A DNA stretch of 46,350 bases from a virus. Below the pieces are notes generated by a model. That model was given only the letters and a program-made list of their open reading frames with translations, was not told the origin of the DNA and did no database searches. The position numbers and the translations under genes were made by a program. Shown piece by piece: positions 1 through 6,711 of this stretch (positions within the stretch are counted from its first letter, which is position 1; every line of letters begins with the position of its first letter). Location: the IMG/VR virus record IMGVR_UViG_3300020147_000006, positions 1 through 46,350 of that record; one strand, given 5' to 3'.

Positions 1-127
1 AAAGCGGCAAGCGCGCCAAGTACACATGCCCCGACTGCAGCACGCATGTTTGGGGCAAGTCGGGATTGTCGATCACCTGCAATGCCTGCGCCTGCGAAAT
101 GAGCGGGGAGGCCTGACCCATGCAAAA
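1..127. repeat. terminal direct repeat, left copy (circular join)
   Basis: These 127 bases are identical to the last 127 bases of the window (46224-46350). The repeat lies inside a reading frame that runs off the left edge and is complete at the right edge. It therefore marks a circular molecule cut at an arbitrary place, not a biological long terminal repeat. A length of exactly 127 fits a de Bruijn assembler using that k-mer size (inference). Confidence 0.95.
3..116 (+). CDS. duplicated 3' end of the SprT-like gene (partial)
   Basis: In frame with the last codons of the SprT-like gene at 45665-46339, ending at the same TGA. It encodes the C-terminal zinc-ribbon part (CPDC and CNAC pairs). 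It is the same locus seen twice because the circular genome was cut here, not a second gene. Confidence 0.9.
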   Translation, partial: SGKRAKYTCPDCSTHVWGKSGLSITCNACACEMSGEA

Positions 128-407
128 GGACTTCGACCTTCTCGACGGCGTGGCTCTCAAGGGCTCGGTCGAGTTCGAATGGGACCGCTCCGGGCAGGAG
201 GTCATCGCCTCGCTGATCCGCATCAAGACGCCATCGGGATTGATCGGCATCACGCGGCGCGGGCGCGGCCTTGAGGGCGAACTGTTCCGGGCGCTGGAAG
301 ACGCGCTGCTGACCGCCCACCGCGACGACGCCGACATTCAAGCCTTATACGCGCGCGCCTCGTTCCGTGAGCTTGGCGACCGTCTTTTGCAGCGGGAGCT
401 ACGCTAG
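120..407 (+). CDS. hypothetical early protein, 95 aa
   Basis: No family recognised. A soluble, charged 95-aa protein with no membrane segment. ATG at 120 lies 3 nt after the SprT-like stop, with a GGGGAGG ribosome binding site at about 104-110, so it follows SprT in the same early operon once the circle is closed. The TAG stop directly abuts the ATG of the next gene at 408. Existence is supported by operon packing and the good ribosome site; function unknown. Confidence 0.75.
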   Translation: MQKDFDLLDGVALKGSVEFEWDRSGQEVIASLIRIKTPSGLIGITRRGRGLEGELFRALEDALLTAHRDDADIQALYARASFRELGDRLLQRELR

Positions 408-686
408 ATGCGCACGATCATCGTCCTTCTCATCGCATCAGCGCTTTTCTTGGTTCACGGCGTCGTCCTAACGCAACTGTGGGGCTGGTTCATTGTCCCG
501 CTCGGCGTCCCTGCAATTTCCTTGGCATGGGCGGTCGGTCTTTCGTGCGTCGTGGGGCTTGTAACGCCACAGCCTGCGCCGGTCCCAAAAGATCGCGCTC
601 TCGAATATCTCGGCATCATCACCACCAAACCGTTCGTCGTCTGGGCCATTGGCCTCGTCGCACACGCTTTCATGAGAGGTGCGTAA
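408..686 (+). CDS. small membrane protein, 92 aa
   Basis: Unrecognised membrane protein. Residues about 3-22 and 26-52 are hydrophobic, followed by a charged stretch (PKDRALEYLG) and a third hydrophobic segment near 75-88, suggesting two to three spans in the inner membrane. It begins immediately after the preceding TAG, and its TAA overlaps the next ATG (TAATG), so translation is coupled. First of a run of tiny membrane proteins; role unknown. Confidence 0.75.
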   Translation: MRTIIVLLIASALFLVHGVVLTQLWGWFIVPLGVPAISLAWAVGLSCVVGLVTPQPAPVPKDRALEYLGIITTKPFVVWAIGLVAHAFMRGA

Positions 687-838
687 TGCCCATCACCGCC
701 ATTCTCCGCGACGCCAACGGCACCGAGCAGAACCGCGTCAACTCCGAAAACATGGATTGCCTTCGGCTGCTGGTCGAGACGTTCTTGCTTCCCGGCGCCG
801 GACCCGGCGACACCATCGAGATCGGAGAGCCGCAATGA
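686..838 (+). CDS. hypothetical protein, 50 aa
   Basis: A 50-aa soluble peptide starting MPITAILRDANG. The ATG overlaps the TAA of the gene before (TAATG) and its TGA overlaps the ATG of the gene after (ATGA). This double coupling is the main evidence that it is real. No known family; acidic C-terminus. Confidence 0.65.
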   Translation: MPITAILRDANGTEQNRVNSENMDCLRLLVETFLLPGAGPGDTIEIGEPQ

Positions 839-963
839 CCTTCGACGGATTCCTGATCGTCGTGATCTGCCTCTGGGCCGCACTCGTGATCGCATTCATC
901 GCCTGGATCGCGCTGCCGCCCAAGCGCAAGCGACCGCCCCGGCTCGATGAACCCTATCCGTAG
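835..963 (+). CDS. single-span membrane peptide, 42 aa
   Basis: 42 aa: a short N-terminus, one strongly hydrophobic helix (residues about 6-27), then a basic tail (PPKRKRPPR). The basic residues after the helix predict N-out, C-in topology. The start overlaps the previous stop (ATGA). Function unknown; it resembles the small membrane peptides often found in phage early regions. Confidence 0.65.
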   Translation: MTFDGFLIVVICLWAALVIAFIAWIALPPKRKRPPRLDEPYP

Positions 964-1004
964 CGTCAGTTGCGTCAGCATTGAAACCATGTGTCCGGGG
1001 GGAC

Positions 1005-1115
1005 ATGACGATGACTGCATTTCGCGAGGCCGCTTCTATAGCGGCGACTGCTGGAGTTAGTGCCGCGTTCGTTGGCGTTTTGCTCGCCGTTCTTGTGATG
1101 GCGATGGCTGGTTGA
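1005..1115 (+). CDS. single-span membrane peptide, 36 aa
   Basis: A 36-codon frame (MTMTAFREAASIAATAGVSA at the start) ending TGA at 1113-1115, with a G-rich Shine-Dalgarno (GGGGGGA, 997-1003) just before the ATG. The C-terminal half is one hydrophobic helix (FVGVLLAVLVMAMAG). It lies in an otherwise empty gap between two operon genes. Plausible but small; function unknown. Confidence 0.5.
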   Translation: MTMTAFREAASIAATAGVSAAFVGVLLAVLVMAMAG

Positions 1116-1124
1116 GTTCGAGAT

Positions 1125-1197
1125 ACCCGCGCGGCCCTAGGGACCCTCTCTTCCGACGCACCACAGTTACCGATCCCACTGTGGGGGCCGCGCGGGT
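1125..1197. repeat. 73-bp interrupted inverted repeat with nested hairpin
   Basis: A perfect 13-bp inverted repeat, ACCCGCGCGGCCC at 1125-1137 and its complement at 1185-1197, encloses a second hairpin (CCACAG 1161-1166 with CTGTGG 1179-1184). No T-run follows, so it is not a simple intrinsic terminator. As RNA it would form a long stable stem between two tiny membrane-protein genes of the early operon. Role unknown; it could be a transcript-processing or antitermination structure. Confidence 0.6.
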
Positions 1198-1218
1198 TGT
1201 CAGACAGGAGTGCAGCGC

Positions 1219-1299
1219 ATGATTTTTGCCGATTGGGGCGTCGCCCTCGGAATTGTTCTTCTCGCCATCGGCGTCTACGGCCGCAGAGACAAGCTTTAG
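1219..1299 (+). CDS. single-span membrane peptide, 26 aa
   Basis: A 26-codon frame, MIFADWGVALGIVLLAIGVY followed by a basic GRRDKL tail and TAG. A near-perfect AGGAG sits at 1206-1210, 8 nt before the ATG, which is much better than chance. One transmembrane helix with a positively charged C-terminus. It starts directly after the 1125-1197 inverted repeat. Function unknown. Confidence 0.6.
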   Translation: MIFADWGVALGIVLLAIGVYGRRDKL

Positions 1300-1436
1300 G
1301 GATGCCAACCGGGGGTGTTGTCACTCGGCTACCCGCCGGGTCGGACTAAGTAGGAAGGCGCGATCCGGACCCCGACTTGGCTGGATCTTCATACCGGCAA
1401 ATCGCGCCAACGGCGGGAACAAATTCAGGAGCAGAG

Positions 1437-1610
1437 ATGCAGACCAACATCATCGACATGCAGACGGAACGCGAGAAGCGGCAAGCCGACCGCTACGCCA
1501 ACCCGAGTGCGGCCCGTGAAATCGGGGAGGCCCTGATCGCTGGCGCGTTCATCATCGGCGCGTTCTGGCTCGCGTGTTGGATTTTAGGCCCGAACATCTG
1601 GAAAGCGTGA
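1437..1610 (+). CDS. small membrane protein, 57 aa
   Basis: Chosen start ATG 1437 has AGGAG at 1428-1432. About 30 polar, charged residues (MQTNIIDMQTEREKRQADRY) precede one hydrophobic helix (ALIAGAFIIGAFWLACWIL). The predicted product is a tail-anchored inner-membrane protein. It stops just before the ERF recombinase gene, probably in the same transcript. Function unknown. Confidence 0.65.
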   Translation: MQTNIIDMQTEREKRQADRYANPSAAREIGEALIAGAFIIGAFWLACWILGPNIWKA

Positions 1611-1618
1611 GGCGTGCA

Positions 1619-2314
1619 ATGGTCGACAAAATCCCGAAGTCCATCGTCAAGGCGATCTGCGAGATCAAGCGCTCGATGGAAGCCGTCGCCAAGACGCAGA
1701 AGAACAGCCACGGCGGCTATATGTTCGCCTCCACCGACGACATCTATGCGGCGTTGACCCGCAAGATGGGCCAGGTCGGGCTCGTGATCATGACGCTCGA
1801 AGACAAATGCGAAATCGTCCGCATCGAGAAGACGGCCAAGGACGGTACGCAGCAGACGGTCCAGTGGGCGCACATGGAATACTCGTTCGTGCTCGCCACC
1901 GACGAGGACACATGGACCGACGAGCGGGCGAAGCGCTCCCTCTATATTCAGGTCACGGGCCCGCAGACATTCCAGGCCGCGACCTCGTTTGCCGAGAAGG
2001 CCTATTACCGCTCGCTGTTCAAAATCCCGACCGGCGACGTTGATCTCGACTCCATCCCGCAAGCCGAAACCGAGGAAGCGCAAGCCGCGCTCAACGGCAA
2101 CGGCGGCAAGCGGAAATCCTCATCCGCCGCGAAGAAGGACGGCACCGACAAGGTGTTCAACGAGATCAAGGCCAAGATCGAGAAGGCCGAAACGGCGGAG
2201 GTCTTGGAGCAAATCCCCGACCTCTACGCCGACGAGATCGGCACCTTGCCGCGCGCCTGGGGCGAGATCATCCAGCACACCTTTGAGGATCGCATGGCGG
2301 AGCTTCGGTCATGA
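1619..2314 (+). CDS. erf: ERF-family single-strand annealing recombinase
   Basis: 231 aa. The N-terminal half (KSIVKAICEIKRSMEAVAKT, then GGYMFASTDDIYAALTRKMG) and the later TGPQTFQAATSFAEKAYYRS segment match the ERF superfamily pattern (P22 Erf type). Such proteins anneal complementary single strands and can circularise or recombine phage DNA. A charged linker near residues 150-180 joins an extra C-terminal region, as is usual in the family. ATG 1619 is preferred over an upstream in-frame start because GTGAGG lies just before it. The next gene overlaps the stop (ATGA). It may drive exchange within the mosaic early genes that follow. Confidence 0.85.
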   Translation: MVDKIPKSIVKAICEIKRSMEAVAKTQKNSHGGYMFASTDDIYAALTRKMGQVGLVIMTLEDKCEIVRIEKTAKDGTQQTVQWAHMEYSFVLATDEDTWTDERAKRSLYIQVTGPQTFQAATSFAEKAYYRSLFKIPTGDVDLDSIPQAETEEAQAALNGNGGKRKSSSAAKKDGTDKVFNEIKAKIEKAETAEVLEQIPDLYADEIGTLPRAWGEIIQHTFEDRMAELRS

Positions 2315-2535
2315 ACACGCTCCGCAAGGTCGCCGACGTCGTGACGCTCTACCCGGCCTTTGTCGAGGCGAAACGTCAGAGCGTCGACCCGCTCGACATC
2401 GAGTTGTCGGTGATCCGGAGCCTCCGCTGGGAACTCGCAAAACTCCCTGACGACTCCTCTGTCCTCCGCTGCATGACCTACCTGATGGACCACCTCGGCT
2501 ACGAGCTGAAAGCGCCAAACCAATACGAGGAGTGA
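2311..2535 (+). CDS. hypothetical protein, 74 aa
   Basis: A small acidic, soluble protein (ATG 2311 overlapping the erf TGA). It contains a predicted helix-rich segment (LDIELSVIRSLRWELAKLP) and one cysteine. No family recognised. Position next to erf suggests an accessory replication or recombination role, but nothing in the sequence proves it. Confidence 0.7.
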   Translation: MNTLRKVADVVTLYPAFVEAKRQSVDPLDIELSVIRSLRWELAKLPDDSSVLRCMTYLMDHLGYELKAPNQYEE

Positions 2536-2538
2536 CCG

Positions 2539-2769
2539 ATGACCCTGATGCGCTGCTGCGACCAGAATTACGACGGTGACGAGCACGAGGATTGTCCCTG
2601 CTGCGGAGGTTCCCATGGACGTTCAAACGGAGACGACGCTGCCGGTGCGCTACGTGAAGGCCAAGGCGTCGGTGGAACCGTATCGGAGCCGGGTGAAACT
2701 GGCGCGGGAAGCAGCAGCGGATGGCAAGGGCTGGGAAGATCTGACGGTGGCGTTCCGCATCGGCGCTGA
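2539..2769 (+). CDS. possible small Cys-rich protein overlapping the next gene
   Basis: ATG 2539 lies 3 nt after the previous stop. The N-terminus has paired cysteines (MTLMRCCDQNYDGDEHEDCP then CCGG), suggestive of metal binding. The C-terminal half overlaps a better-supported frame (2615-2797) and becomes Gly/Ser/Arg-rich like an off-frame translation. Perhaps only the first 30 residues are meaningful. Confidence 0.3.
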   Translation: MTLMRCCDQNYDGDEHEDCPCCGGSHGRSNGDDAAGALREGQGVGGTVSEPGETGAGSSSGWQGLGRSDGGVPHRR

Positions 2770-2797
2770 GCTGGCGAAACGAATGGTGGGACTGTGA
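2615..2797 (+). CDS. hypothetical protein, 60 aa
   Basis: ATG 2615 has a full GGAGG at 2605-2609. The product (MDVQTETTLPVRYVKAKASV at the start) is basic, soluble and helix-rich, with a C-terminal segment (WEDLTVAFRIGAELAKRMV) that could be a helix-turn-helix-like pair. This is not certain. The stop overlaps the next ATG (TGATG). Function unknown. Confidence 0.65.
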   Translation: MDVQTETTLPVRYVKAKASVEPYRSRVKLAREAAADGKGWEDLTVAFRIGAELAKRMVGL

Positions 2798-3240
2798 TGG
2801 CCTCTCGTATCAAACACCCGAAAGCACGGCTCGGAGACTTCCGCCCCCCATTGCGGGAACGGATGAAGGACAAGCCGTCCGCCCAGCAGCGCCGAGAGGG
2901 GAACTGCGAAAAGCACCTGGCCCTCATTCGTCAACTGCCGTGCTGCGTCACGGGGCGGGCGGGGCCAAACGATCCCCACCACCTACTCGGCGGACCAGCA
3001 GGGAAGGAACGCGCGTTCGGCCGGCGTTCAACAGACAGGTGGGCTGTTCCAATTTCCAGACACGAGCATGAAATCGCTCAGCGGCTCCACGGCAAAGGCG
3101 AGCTTGGGTTTTTCCGCGAGCGCGGGATTGCCGATCCGTACGAGCTCGCCGCGGCGCTCTGGAACGCACCCCGCGACGTGGAGATCATGACGAGAATTGT
3201 GCAGTCGCACATGGGACGACCCAGGCGGACGGGAGCGTGA
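2797..3240 (+). CDS. DUF968/HNH-like nuclease candidate
   Basis: 147 aa. The segment from CCVTGRAGPNDPHHLLGG to RSTDRWAVPISRHEHEIAQR has the layout of DUF968- and HNH-type phage nucleases: a Cys pair, a His pair, an Asp-containing strand and a final His-x-x-x-His region that would bind zinc and metal. Such proteins are often found with annealing recombinases in phage early operons. Start ATG 2797 overlaps the preceding TGA. The HNH active site is inferred from motif spacing only. Confidence 0.6.
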   Translation: MASRIKHPKARLGDFRPPLRERMKDKPSAQQRREGNCEKHLALIRQLPCCVTGRAGPNDPHHLLGGPAGKERAFGRRSTDRWAVPISRHEHEIAQRLHGKGELGFFRERGIADPYELAAALWNAPRDVEIMTRIVQSHMGRPRRTGA

Positions 3241-3247
3241 GCGAGAG

Positions 3248-3514
3248 ATGACCACACCCATGCAAAAATCGACAGATGGCGGGCCGGCGTTTCCGCTGCG
3301 GTCTGAGCGCCAGAGCGGCCCGTTCGAGACCGAAGTGACGACTTACTTCGGCATGAGCATCCGCGACTGGTTCGCCGGTCACGCGCTTGCTGGAATTTTG
3401 GCGAGCCTCGCTGGCGAAAAAGGCCAAATCCCCAACATTGAGAAGTCCGTGGCGGAGTCGGCCTACGACTATGCCGACGCGATGCTGAAAGCCCGCGAGG
3501 TCCCCCATGCCTAA
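3248..3514 (+). CDS. conserved phage protein (DGGPAFP / GMSIRDWFA type), 88 aa
   Basis: Contains the sequence pattern DGGPAFP near the N-terminus, GMSIRDWFAGHALAGILA in the middle and AYDYADAMLKAR at the end. This layout recurs in small orphan proteins of many temperate phages of Gram-negative bacteria. No biochemical function is known to me. ATG 3248 is chosen because the upstream codons overlap the previous gene; a GAGCGAGAG stretch precedes it. Confidence 0.7.
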   Translation: MTTPMQKSTDGGPAFPLRSERQSGPFETEVTTYFGMSIRDWFAGHALAGILASLAGEKGQIPNIEKSVAESAYDYADAMLKAREVPHA

Positions 3515-3830
3515 CCCAGAGACAAAACCCGACGCGCTTTTCGACAGCCGGAAAGATCAGCTTTCGAAAGTGAGCCTGCATCCCGGCCACGAACCGACCG
3601 ACCCGCGCGTTGCTATGGTCGAGGAAATGGCCATCGACCAATGCGGCTATTGTGCTGACCGGACGCATCGCTGGCGGGATCGGCAATCAGGCGAGTTCGT
3701 CCATCTGGAAGAGTTCGGATACGACGCGAACTCGTGCGAGGCGCACAACATGCTCCGTATCGCCGTCGAGCACGGAGTGCCGATTTACACGGGTGCCGAG
3801 CTGGAATTCTCCGAGGACGAGCAGCCATGA
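3507..3830 (+). CDS. hypothetical protein with Cys pair, 107 aa
   Basis: A 107-aa acidic protein with a CGYCADRTHRW motif (residues about 46-56) and a further lone Cys and His (SCEAHNML), which together could bind one zinc ion. No transmembrane segment. The ATG overlaps the previous gene by 8 nt, and its stop overlaps the next ATG (ATGA). Function not recognised. Confidence 0.65.
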   Translation: MPNPETKPDALFDSRKDQLSKVSLHPGHEPTDPRVAMVEEMAIDQCGYCADRTHRWRDRQSGEFVHLEEFGYDANSCEAHNMLRIAVEHGVPIYTGAELEFSEDEQP

Positions 3831-4018
3831 CCGCAGAGACAAAAGACGTGACGGAACGGCCCGCAATCACGCTGATCCAATGCGGATGCGGCGCACATAA
3901 TAAATGCGAGCACGAGTGGGGCGGCTGGCGCGAAATCGATGGCGGGCGTGGCGGCGAGCAGTTCTGCCAGAAGTGCGGGCTCGGTGCGATGGCTCACACC
4001 CTCAGCTTGGATTGGTGA
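3827..4018 (+). CDS. small zinc-ribbon-like protein, 63 aa
   Basis: 63 aa with QCGCGAHNKCEHEW and FCQKCGLG, giving several cysteines and histidines spaced like a zinc ribbon. The Cys/His-GCGAHNKCEHEWGGW layout is typical of small phage metal-binding orphans. ATG overlaps the preceding stop (ATGA). Metal binding is an inference from spacing. Confidence 0.65.
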   Translation: MTAETKDVTERPAITLIQCGCGAHNKCEHEWGGWREIDGGRGGEQFCQKCGLGAMAHTLSLDW

Positions 4019-4024
4019 CAACAA

Positions 4025-5290
4025 ATGACCGACGCAAAGATTGCACACATGGCGAACCGCTTCCTGAACTGGAAGCTGCCTGACGGTTTCAATCCCGATG
4101 GTGGCATCAGCTTTGAGAAGATCGGCAACAAGGGCACGCCTCACGAGTACAAGCGCGAGCCGGTAGGCACGAACCTGCTTGGCTACGCTGATGCGGTGGC
4201 AATGGTCCGCCACATGCTCGAAGGTTTGCCCCAAGGCGATGATGTGGAAATGGACGCCAGACGGGACATCGGCTATCAGCCGGGCGAGCGCGATGCTCCA
4301 CGGAACGCGAAGGATCAGGCAGACTGCCTCGCGCAGTTGCTTTACCGCAGAAACGCGCACGCCCGCGACCTGATCGGCGGAAGCAATGCGCAGATTTTGA
4401 ACGACGCAATAGCCGAGATCGCCCGCCTCCGCTCCACCTCCAAAGCGGAGGTCCCCGAAGGATGGCAGTTGGTGCCGAAAGAGCCGACGGAGGAAATGTT
4501 GCTCGCCGCGCAGCGTGCCGTTGGCGACCACAGTGATCCCGAAGATTGGCTTGAAGACGAAGGCCGCGAGATCGCGCAGGTCTTCCGCGCCCTTCTTTCC
4601 GCCGCGCCACCTCCGCCCCACCCCACAAACCTTGCGCTACAAGCTACCAGTGTAGTGCAAGACGGGATGAGGGAAGCGCTGGAGCCGTTCGGCAACGTGT
4701 GTGGCGAAGGCAGTTCCGATTTCCCGGACGAAACGCCGGTCACCATCAAATTCGGACGCACCACGCACTTCGCCGTGAAACTCGGTGATTTCCGCCGTGC
4801 CCGCGCCGCTCTCGCAGCCGCCCCCACAATGGACGAACGTCCTCAATGTGACGGCCACGGCGCACTGACCCGGACCCGTCACGATCAGGATCAATTTGGT
4901 CCTGTCGTAGTCGACGAGACTACACAATGCCCCGGCTGCCCTGCCTGCGCCCCCACAATCGACGCCGTGGCAGAAGAACGGGCTATTGCCGACATCGCAG
5001 CCGAACGCCGTCGCCAGATCGAGACGGAAGGCTGGACGCCGGAACACGGCGACACGCATGACAAGGGCGAGCTGGCAGATGCAGCCGCCTGCTACGCGTC
5101 TCCGCAAAGCGTTGGCTTTGCCGGGGCCGTCTTCGGCCGATTGCCGTGGCCGTTTGAGCGCCAGTGGTTCAAGCCGCGAGACGCACGGAAGAACCTCATC
5201 CGCGCGGGCGCTCTGATCGTCGCCGAAATCGAACGCCTAGACCGCGCCGCCATACGCGCTCGCGGAACTGATGGGGGGACAAATGGCTGA
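4025..5290 (+). CDS. mosaic protein built from several small phage modules, 421 aa
   Basis: The 421-aa chain reads like several orphan phage domains joined by Ala/Pro linkers: residues 1-69 (MANRFLNWKLPDGFNPDGG type); about 95-140 (coiled ADCLAQLLYRRN type); about 142-195 (VPEGWQLVPKEPTEEM type); about 215-268 (MREALEPFGN type); about 276-310 with paired cysteines (CPGCPAC); and about 318-410 (AAERRRQIETEGWTPEHGD type). The last three or four are commonly seen as separate small phage proteins. No enzymatic motif is visible. The gene ends in a repeated junction sequence shared with its neighbour. Function unknown. Confidence 0.75.
   Translation: MTDAKIAHMANRFLNWKLPDGFNPDGGISFEKIGNKGTPHEYKREPVGTNLLGYADAVAMVRHMLEGLPQGDDVEMDARRDIGYQPGERDAPRNAKDQADCLAQLLYRRNAHARDLIGGSNAQILNDAIAEIARLRSTSKAEVPEGWQLVPKEPTEEMLLAAQRAVGDHSDPEDWLEDEGREIAQVFRALLSAAPPPPHPTNLALQATSVVQDGMREALEPFGNVCGEGSSDFPDETPVTIKFGRTTHFAVKLGDFRRARAALAAAPTMDERPQCDGHGALTRTRHDQDQFGPVVVDETTQCPGCPACAPTIDAVAEERAIADIAAERRRQIETEGWTPEHGDTHDKGELADAAACYASPQSVGFAGAVFGRLPWPFERQWFKPRDARKNLIRAGALIVAEIERLDRAAIRARGTDGGTNG
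5273..5290 (+). repeat. gene-junction repeat A, copy 1
   Basis: GGGGGGACAAATGGCTGA, identical to 5544-5561. It holds the ribosome binding site and start of the downstream gene plus the stop of the upstream gene, so a whole gene could be swapped between two copies by homologous exchange. Confidence 0.9.
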
Positions 5291-5561
5291 GACTCTGCTG
5301 ACCGAAAAACAATGGCGGACGCTCGATGATTTTCGGAACCACTGGCACGCGTTTTCCCAGTGCGATCTGATCCCAATCGACAGCGACGAATTCACATCAC
5401 GGCTCGAAGCGGAGGGCTACATCGAAATGGCCACGGTGACGAAGCGGGTTCTGGCCGAAACATCATTCGCAGCCGAACTCGGCTTCGAACTCGGTGGGAC
5501 ATACTGGAAGCTAACCGACAAGGGCCACGCCGCTCTCGCGACCGGGGGGACAAATGGCTGA
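5283..5561 (+). CDS. hypothetical protein, possible winged-helix fold, 92 aa
   Basis: Starts at ATG 5283 inside the repeated junction (G-run ribosome site at 5273-5278). The sequence has an N-terminal helix (EKQWRTLDDFRNHW), a segment like a recognition helix (DSDEFTSRLEAEGYIEM) and a beta-wing-like end (GGTYWKLTDKGHAAL), the pattern of small winged-helix proteins. No close family is recognised. It ends in a second copy of the junction repeat. Confidence 0.65.
   Translation: MAETLLTEKQWRTLDDFRNHWHAFSQCDLIPIDSDEFTSRLEAEGYIEMATVTKRVLAETSFAAELGFELGGTYWKLTDKGHAALATGGTNG
5544..5561 (+). repeat. gene-junction repeat A, copy 2
   Basis: Second exact copy of GGGGGGACAAATGGCTGA, 271 bp after the first, again spanning a stop/start overlap. 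Confidence 0.9.
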
Positions 5562-5886
5562 TCACACGCCGGGGCCTTGGCACTACCAGGAGGAATCCGA
5601 CGCATACACGCATATCGTGCGTGGCCCAACGGACAACTTCATCGTCCAGCTTCCCCAGGACACGAGCGGGCGCGCGGAAGCCAACGCCCGTCTCATAGCA
5701 GCAGCGCCAGCGATGCTAGAGGCGCTACAGGCAATCAGCAGCGACCCGTACGGCTGCGTGTTTTGCGACAGCGGTGCGCTGCACAATCCATCCAAAGGTC
5801 ACGAGGATTCGTGCGGCTTCTTCAAAGCCCAGACCGCCATCGCTCTCGCCACTGGCGCAGACGCAAAAGAGGGGACAGCGGAATGA
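5554..5886 (+). CDS. conserved phage protein (HTPGPW / ANARLIAAAP type), 110 aa
   Basis: The N-terminus MADHTPGPWHYQEESDAY and the segment EANARLIAAAPAMLEALQAI are hallmarks of a very common orphan family in tailed phages and prophages. A C-terminal CVFC and SC give three cysteines. No function has been assigned that I know of. Start is inside junction repeat A copy 2. The 3' end carries a 20-nt sequence repeated at the end of the next gene. Confidence 0.75.
   Translation: MADHTPGPWHYQEESDAYTHIVRGPTDNFIVQLPQDTSGRAEANARLIAAAPAMLEALQAISSDPYGCVFCDSGALHNPSKGHEDSCGFFKAQTAIALATGADAKEGTAE
5854..5873 (+). repeat. gene-end repeat B, copy 1
   Basis: GGCGCAGACGCAAAAGAGGG, identical to 6156-6175. Both copies encode a GADAKEG tail and provide the purine-rich ribosome site for the next gene. 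Confidence 0.9.
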
Positions 5887-6191
5887 GCACAACAGGCGAA
5901 CGCATCGAAGCGAACGCGGACCTGACGCTGTGGTGTGTCCACATTCTCGGCCCAGACGATGTTCTCGCAGCGCCGTCGCATGACGCCGCTGCCGTCCACG
6001 CCCATGAGTTGAACAAGGCGGTCCACAGCAGAGTGAGCGAGCCGAACGATGTCCTTTGCTTCGCATATGCCGCGCCGTGGCCGTACAGCCGTGAACATCA
6101 CGCAGAGGCGGTTAAGGATTGGCTGAAGCACACGGCGCGGCGTTCCACCACTGTCGGCGCAGACGCAAAAGAGGGAGGGGCGGATGTCTAG
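5883..6191 (+). CDS. hypothetical protein, 102 aa
   Basis: A soluble 102-aa protein beginning MSTTGERIEANADLTLWCVH. It has an N-terminal alpha/beta-looking stretch (LWCVHILGPDDVLAAPSHDA) followed by an Ala/His-rich helix; the sequence resembles orphan phage proteins but no family is claimed. The ATG overlaps the previous TGA (ATGA). The C-terminus ends in the same GADAKEGG tail as its neighbour (repeat B). Confidence 0.7.
   Translation: MSTTGERIEANADLTLWCVHILGPDDVLAAPSHDAAAVHAHELNKAVHSRVSEPNDVLCFAYAAPWPYSREHHAEAVKDWLKHTARRSTTVGADAKEGGADV
6156..6175 (+). repeat. gene-end repeat B, copy 2
   Basis: Exact copy of the 20-mer at 5854-5873, again at a gene 3' end just ahead of the next start codon. 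Confidence 0.9.
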
Positions 6192-6711
6192 CGTTCACCA
6201 CCCTGATTGCGACCGGCTAATTGCGGTTCTCCATCCGATGACACGCGGCGTCCGAGTGAAGCGTGGTTATTGGATAACCGACCCAGACTGTGGGATGCAC
6301 ATCAACGAAAACGGCGGTGATTGGTGTTACCTCTGCGGCTCGGTGACCGTGCTGCAATTGCAAGCGCTCGATGCCGAGCGACGGGACGAATACACGCTCG
6401 ACGGCGGCTGGCGGTCGGAGCACGACACCCCGCCCATGTGCGCGGGCTGCGGCGCAAAGATCGATGGCGCGCTCCTGCTCTACGGCGCCGTCTATGAGCT
6501 AGAGCATTTCCGAGAACACCCTCCGAAATCTGGTAGCGCCGACGACTGCTATGCGATCTGCGAAATGTTGGCCGCGCTCTCGTTTACCAGTGTCGAGGAC
6601 GCACCACTGGCTCAAGAGGCCATTGCCATCGCAGACGCGATGCTCCGTAACGCCGATTCCACCCCTCTCCCCGCAGGGGGGCGGGTCAGCACGGATGGGG
6701 GTGCGGAGTGA
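6184..6711 (+). CDS. Cys-rich hypothetical protein, 175 aa
   Basis: 175 aa with HHPDCDR near the N-terminus, WCYLCGS at about 47-53 and MCAGCGAKIDGAL near 85-97, giving two CxxC knuckles likely to hold zinc. A short acidic helix region follows. No family recognised. ATG overlaps the preceding gene by 8 nt. The last codons carry junction repeat C. Perhaps a small nucleic-acid-binding protein, but this is inference. Confidence 0.7.
   Translation: MSSVHHPDCDRLIAVLHPMTRGVRVKRGYWITDPDCGMHINENGGDWCYLCGSVTVLQLQALDAERRDEYTLDGGWRSEHDTPPMCAGCGAKIDGALLLYGAVYELEHFREHPPKSGSADDCYAICEMLAALSFTSVEDAPLAQEAIAIADAMLRNADSTPLPAGGRVSTDGGAE
6673..6689 (+). repeat. gene-end repeat C, copy 1
   Basis: GCAGGGGGGCGGGTCAG, identical to 6906-6922. 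In both places it lies near the 3' end of a gene shortly before the next start. Confidence 0.85.

Noticed and set aside
1-127. A biological terminal repeat or cohesive end
   Set aside because: The repeat length and its place inside a gene fit an assembly overlap of a circular molecule better than a packaging end.
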